The position numbers and the translations under genes are program-made. A stretch of DNA of 64,000 nucleotides from Deltaproteobacteria bacterium (GTDB lineage Bacteria; Desulfobacterota_D; UBA1144; Nemesobacterales; UBA2774), in NCBI GenBank assembly GCA_040223695.1, contig JAVKFU010000018.1:62001-126000 (forward strand), given 5' to 3'. Below are positions 62,118 to 64,000 of this stretch, piece by piece (within the stretch, counting starts at the first letter, position 1; each line of letters starts with the position of its first letter). A model generated the notes under the pieces. That model did not search any database, had not been told where the DNA came from, and saw only the letters and a program-made list of their open reading frames with translations.

Positions 62118-63047
62118 TTAGTTTTTATCACTACCGTAGGCGCCGTCTTCATAGCAGGTGTCGTTTGCGGTTTCACACTCCTCTGTCTCCAGCTGCAATG
62201 TTACGTGGTTAATATGAAATGTCCCCGAGAGCAGTATCTTTATTTCGTCAATTAGCTTCTCGCTTTTAGACATATTATCTACTACCAGATGTGCGCTCAG
62301 GGCCTCGAATCCCTGAGTAAGTGTCCACGCGTGAAGGTCGTGAACACTGATTACCCGTTCGTGGGAGCATATTGAGCTTTGCACCGCCTTCAGGTCGATG
62401 CCCCTCGGGGTTCCCTCTAGCAGAATATGAACTGATTCCCTCAAAAGCACCCAGGCTCCCCTTATTATCAAAATCGCTACCAGGACGCTAATAATGCTGT
62501 CCGCATAGTACCAGCCCGTCGTAAGCATAATGACACCCGCCGTTATAGCGCCTACGGAGCCTACGGCATCGCTCAGGACATGATACAGGGCACCACGGAT
62601 ATTCAGATTCCCGCTTTGATATTTGTACAGAATATAGGCCGCTAAAATATTGATGAACAGGCCTGTTACGGCGACTATTGTCATCTCCAGGCTTTTTATC
62701 TCATGGGGGATTTGTATCCTTTTATACGCCTCCACTAAGATTCCGAGCGATATTGCGAAGAGCAGTATTCCGTTTATGAACGCCGCCAGTATTTCCGCTC
62801 TGTAAAATCCGAACGTGTTGGTGTGCGTGGCGGGTCTCATGGAAAACCAGAGCGCGAAGAATGCAATCGAAAGTGCGAAAACATCCGTCAGCATATGAGC
62901 GGCGTCCGAGAGAAGCGCGAGACTTCCGGTGTAGAAGCCCGCCGCGGCCTCTATAACCATGAAAGACGAGGTCAGCGCGAGAACTATAATAAGCGCCTTT
63001 TTCTCTTTCGTGTTTTTCAGGTCGTGACCGTGATCGTGAGGTTCCAT
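62118..63047 (-). CDS. Cation diffusion facilitator (CzcD/ZitB-like metal/H+ antiporter)
   Basis: A zinc-type CDF exporter of the inner membrane. ATG 63047 gives 309 residues beginning MEPHDHGHDLKNTKEKKALI; the frame continues to a TTG at 63065. Six membrane helices are visible. The transport-site residues H-x3-D appear in helix 2 (SDAAHMLTDVFALS) and helix 5 (ALYHVLSDAVGSVGA), the His/Asp pattern of zinc and cadmium transporters. The cytoplasmic domain has ISVHDLHAWTLTQGFEALSA and HINHVTLQLE. A histidine-rich N terminus is typical of metal sensing. Promoter at 63056-63084 with the -10 only 8 bases from ATG, and no SD. Confidence 0.92.
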   Translation of the reverse strand: MEPHDHGHDLKNTKEKKALIIVLALTSSFMVIEAAAGFYTGSLALLSDAAHMLTDVFALSIAFFALWFSMRPATHTNTFGFYRAEILAAFINGILLFAISLGILVEAYKRIQIPHEIKSLEMTIVAVTGLFINILAAYILYKYQSGNLNIRGALYHVLSDAVGSVGAITAGVIMLTTGWYYADSIISVLVAILIIRGAWVLLRESVHILLEGTPRGIDLKAVQSSICSHERVISVHDLHAWTLTQGFEALSAHLVVDNMSKSEKLIDEIKILLSGTFHINHVTLQLETEECETANDTCYEDGAYGSDKN

Positions 63048-63055
63048 CTGAAATA

Positions 63056-63084
63056 AAAATACCAAGAGCCCGAATACCAGTCAA
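63056..63084 (-). promoter_or_regulatory. Promoter of the CDF gene, predicted leaderless
   Basis: Minus strand: TTGACT (63084-63079), 17 bases, TATTTT (63061-63056), then 8 bases to ATG 63047. Transcription should begin at or next to the start codon. Confidence 0.5.
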
Positions 63085-63125
63085 AGAGTAATCGGTGATC
63101 GGGGGTTTTGATTTATAACTTTGTG

Positions 63126-63416
63126 TTAGCCGGTTTCCTTGAAGTGTTTCTCTCTCAGGGGGTCATGATCGATTTCGGAAATCAGGTACGCGATGTGGTA
63201 TTGGTCGCCCGGGTAAAAGTACAATCTGATACCCTGGGGCGTGACAAAGTATAATCCGTCCTTTTTTGTATCATCCGGCAGTTCCACTTCATACACCGGA
63301 TATCCTACTGTGCCGGATCCCAAATTAACCGGTTTTCTGTCCTTCCTTAATTCCCTTACGTTATCTGCAATTTCCCATACCTTGGGAAAAATCTGTCCTT
63401 TTACTGTAAGCTTCAT
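63126..63416 (-). CDS. Hypothetical protein
   Basis: Unrecognised. 96 residues, no signal peptide or membrane helix. MKLTVKGQIFPKVWEIADNV is followed by LRKDRKPVNLGSGTVGYPVY and TPQGIRLYFYPGDQYHIAYL: alternating strands and one helix, perhaps a small beta-rich fold. The ending IDHDPLREKHFKETG is charged. It sits 58 bases after the zinc-ribbon gene on the same strand and 78 bases before the CDF gene. A weak GAGAG precedes the ATG. Probably part of the response-regulator/zinc-ribbon unit; nothing shows its role. Confidence 0.5.
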   Translation of the reverse strand: MKLTVKGQIFPKVWEIADNVRELRKDRKPVNLGSGTVGYPVYEVELPDDTKKDGLYFVTPQGIRLYFYPGDQYHIAYLISEIDHDPLREKHFKETG

Positions 63417-63474
63417 TTTTCAGTCTCTCAGCAGTCGGAGTTGGGATGAGTAAAAGGGTTAACGTCGACTTGTA

Positions 63475-63846
63475 TCAATCTTCCGACACCTGAACCCTGG
63501 TAATCATTCCGATACAGGTGATTATCATATCCAATTTGCTGTTTCGTTCATAGAGGTAGCGCTGAGAGAGTTTTTCTCCGCAGTCCCCGCATTCCGCCCC
63601 GCCTTCGAGGTTAACCGATTTTTCGCAGTTCTCGCAGTAAGTCTCTTTGTCCTCGTACCACGCAAGATGCGAGTATATGAGCTCGTTTAATCCCCTTTTC
63701 CCCAGCGAGTTCGCCCATTCGGACAGATCGCGTTTTATTGTGTTTCTGAATTTAGGGGGAACCTCGTTCAGATCACCTGAATATATCTCGTCTTCATTCA
63801 CATAAATTTTGCAGGTAAAGGGGGTTGGTTCTTCTGTTCCCGCCAT
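63475..63846 (-). CDS. Hypothetical protein with a C-terminal zinc ribbon
   Basis: Unrecognised. 123 residues. The N-terminal half has PFTCKIYVNEDEIYSGDLNE, PPKFRNTIKRDLSEWANSLG and LNELIYSHLAWYEDKETYCE. A zinc ribbon follows: CENC, 12 residues, CGDC, with EKLSQRYLYERNSKLDMI behind. Such ribbons bind structural zinc and often nucleic acid or protein partners. It begins 9 bases after the stop of a response-regulator gene, so the two are likely cotranscribed. The function is unknown. Confidence 0.55.
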   Translation of the reverse strand: MAGTEEPTPFTCKIYVNEDEIYSGDLNEVPPKFRNTIKRDLSEWANSLGKRGLNELIYSHLAWYEDKETYCENCEKSVNLEGGAECGDCGEKLSQRYLYERNSKLDMIITCIGMITRVQVSED

Positions 63847-63855
63847 AACAATGGG

Positions 63856-64000
63856 TTATCTGCTGACTGCCTCTGCGCCAAGCACCCTGGAAACCGCGTT
63901 TTGTATCTGATCGACTGAGAAGGGCTTTTTAATGATGTTATAAGCCCCTTCGTCCGACAGTTCGTCCGGGAGCTGTTCTTCCGGCCTTGCGCTTATAATC
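63856..64000 (-). CDS. C-terminal end of a response-regulator receiver protein (5' part beyond window)
   Basis: Read from the window edge the minus strand gives IISARPEEQLPDELSDEGAY followed by NIIKKPFSVDQIQNAVSRVL and a TAA stop at 63858-63856. The I-x-S-A strand and the conserved lysine in KKPF are the end of a CheY-like receiver domain. There is no room for an output domain after it, so it is either a stand-alone receiver or a protein with the receiver at its C terminus. The next gene is the zinc-ribbon protein, 9 bases on. Confidence 0.7.
   Translation of the reverse strand, partial: IISARPEEQLPDELSDEGAYNIIKKPFSVDQIQNAVSRVLGAEAVSR

Noticed and set aside
1-64000. Defence, CRISPR, prophage or biosynthetic super-cluster
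   Set aside because: No repeats, cas genes, restriction-modification pairs, phage genes or NRPS/PKS modules were seen. AAA+ and protease genes are accounted for by HslVU, MoxR and the ClpX-like protein.

Overview
The window is a gene-dense stretch of a bacterial chromosome. No rRNA, tRNA, CRISPR array or intact mobile element was seen. Base composition looks moderate by eye. Lipoproteins with lipoboxes, a PpiD-like periplasmic chaperone, a Wzx-type flippase and a LysM/NlpC-P60 cell-wall hydrolase point to a Gram-negative cell. CofD, CofG and CofH together show coenzyme F420 (or at least its FO chromophore) biosynthesis, which is uncommon in Gram-negative bacteria. Together with the order xerC-hslV-hslU, the PATAN/J-domain protein and the PA2778/PA2779-type genes, this suggests an uncultivated deep lineage near Desulfobacterota, Dadabacteria or Tectomicrobia. 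That placement is a low-confidence inference.

Layout. 0-1.1 kb: folK (cut by the window edge) and phhB, diverging. 1.2-13.2 kb, minus strand: moxR, secA, smc, a pseudo-receiver/PATAN/J-domain/TPR fusion and a PpiD-like chaperone. 13.3-17.0 kb, plus: cofD, then cofG-cofH. 17.0-19.5 kb, minus: a ClpX-like ATPase and rimO. 19.7 kb: a small secreted protein behind a near-consensus promoter. 20.0-23.1 kb, minus: argB-argD-argF. 23.1-23.7 kb: a decayed transposase-like fragment and a strong terminator. 23.7-26.5 kb: an exported TPR protein and a divergent chlorite-dismutase-family protein. 26.5-29.3 kb, minus: xerC-hslV-hslU. 29.4-31.9 kb: a nine-LysM NlpC/P60 protein. 32.1-38.0 kb: two unknown small genes, then GT4, flippase and two SGNH hydrolases (surface glycan). 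38.0-43.3 kb, plus: trpF-trpB, trpA-DHH phosphoesterase, fmt. 43.3-46.1 kb, minus: PA2779-like, PA2778-like C39 peptidase, TPR lipoprotein and a beta-helix-like lipoprotein. 46.4-50.8 kb, plus: rsmD-coaD-aminotransferase, a solute-binding-like protein, a sirtuin. 50.8-54.4 kb, minus: glyA-nrdR-tatD and pdxA. 54.9-56.9 kb: a large sensor histidine kinase. 57.0-59.4 kb, minus: prfB (with programmed +1 frameshift), nadK and a nuclease-like small protein. 59.7-62.1 kb, plus: class V aminotransferase and sbcD. 62.1-64.0 kb, minus: the end of a response regulator, two small unknown proteins and a CDF metal transporter.

Genes within operons are tightly coupled, with ATGA, GTGA, TTGA and TAATG overlaps, and convergent genes are separated by 0-50 bases. 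Several promoters with good -35/-10 boxes sit so close to the start codon (folK, trpF, fmt, the CDF gene, perhaps xerC) that leaderless or nearly leaderless mRNAs are predicted, beside many genes with ordinary Shine-Dalgarno (SD) sites.

The least explained parts are: the pseudo-receiver/PATAN/J-domain protein; the ClpX-like ATPase coupled to rimO; the split PA2778-type pair and its lipoprotein neighbour, with an orphan plus-strand terminator that has competing hairpins; and the nuclease-like protein overlapping nadK.
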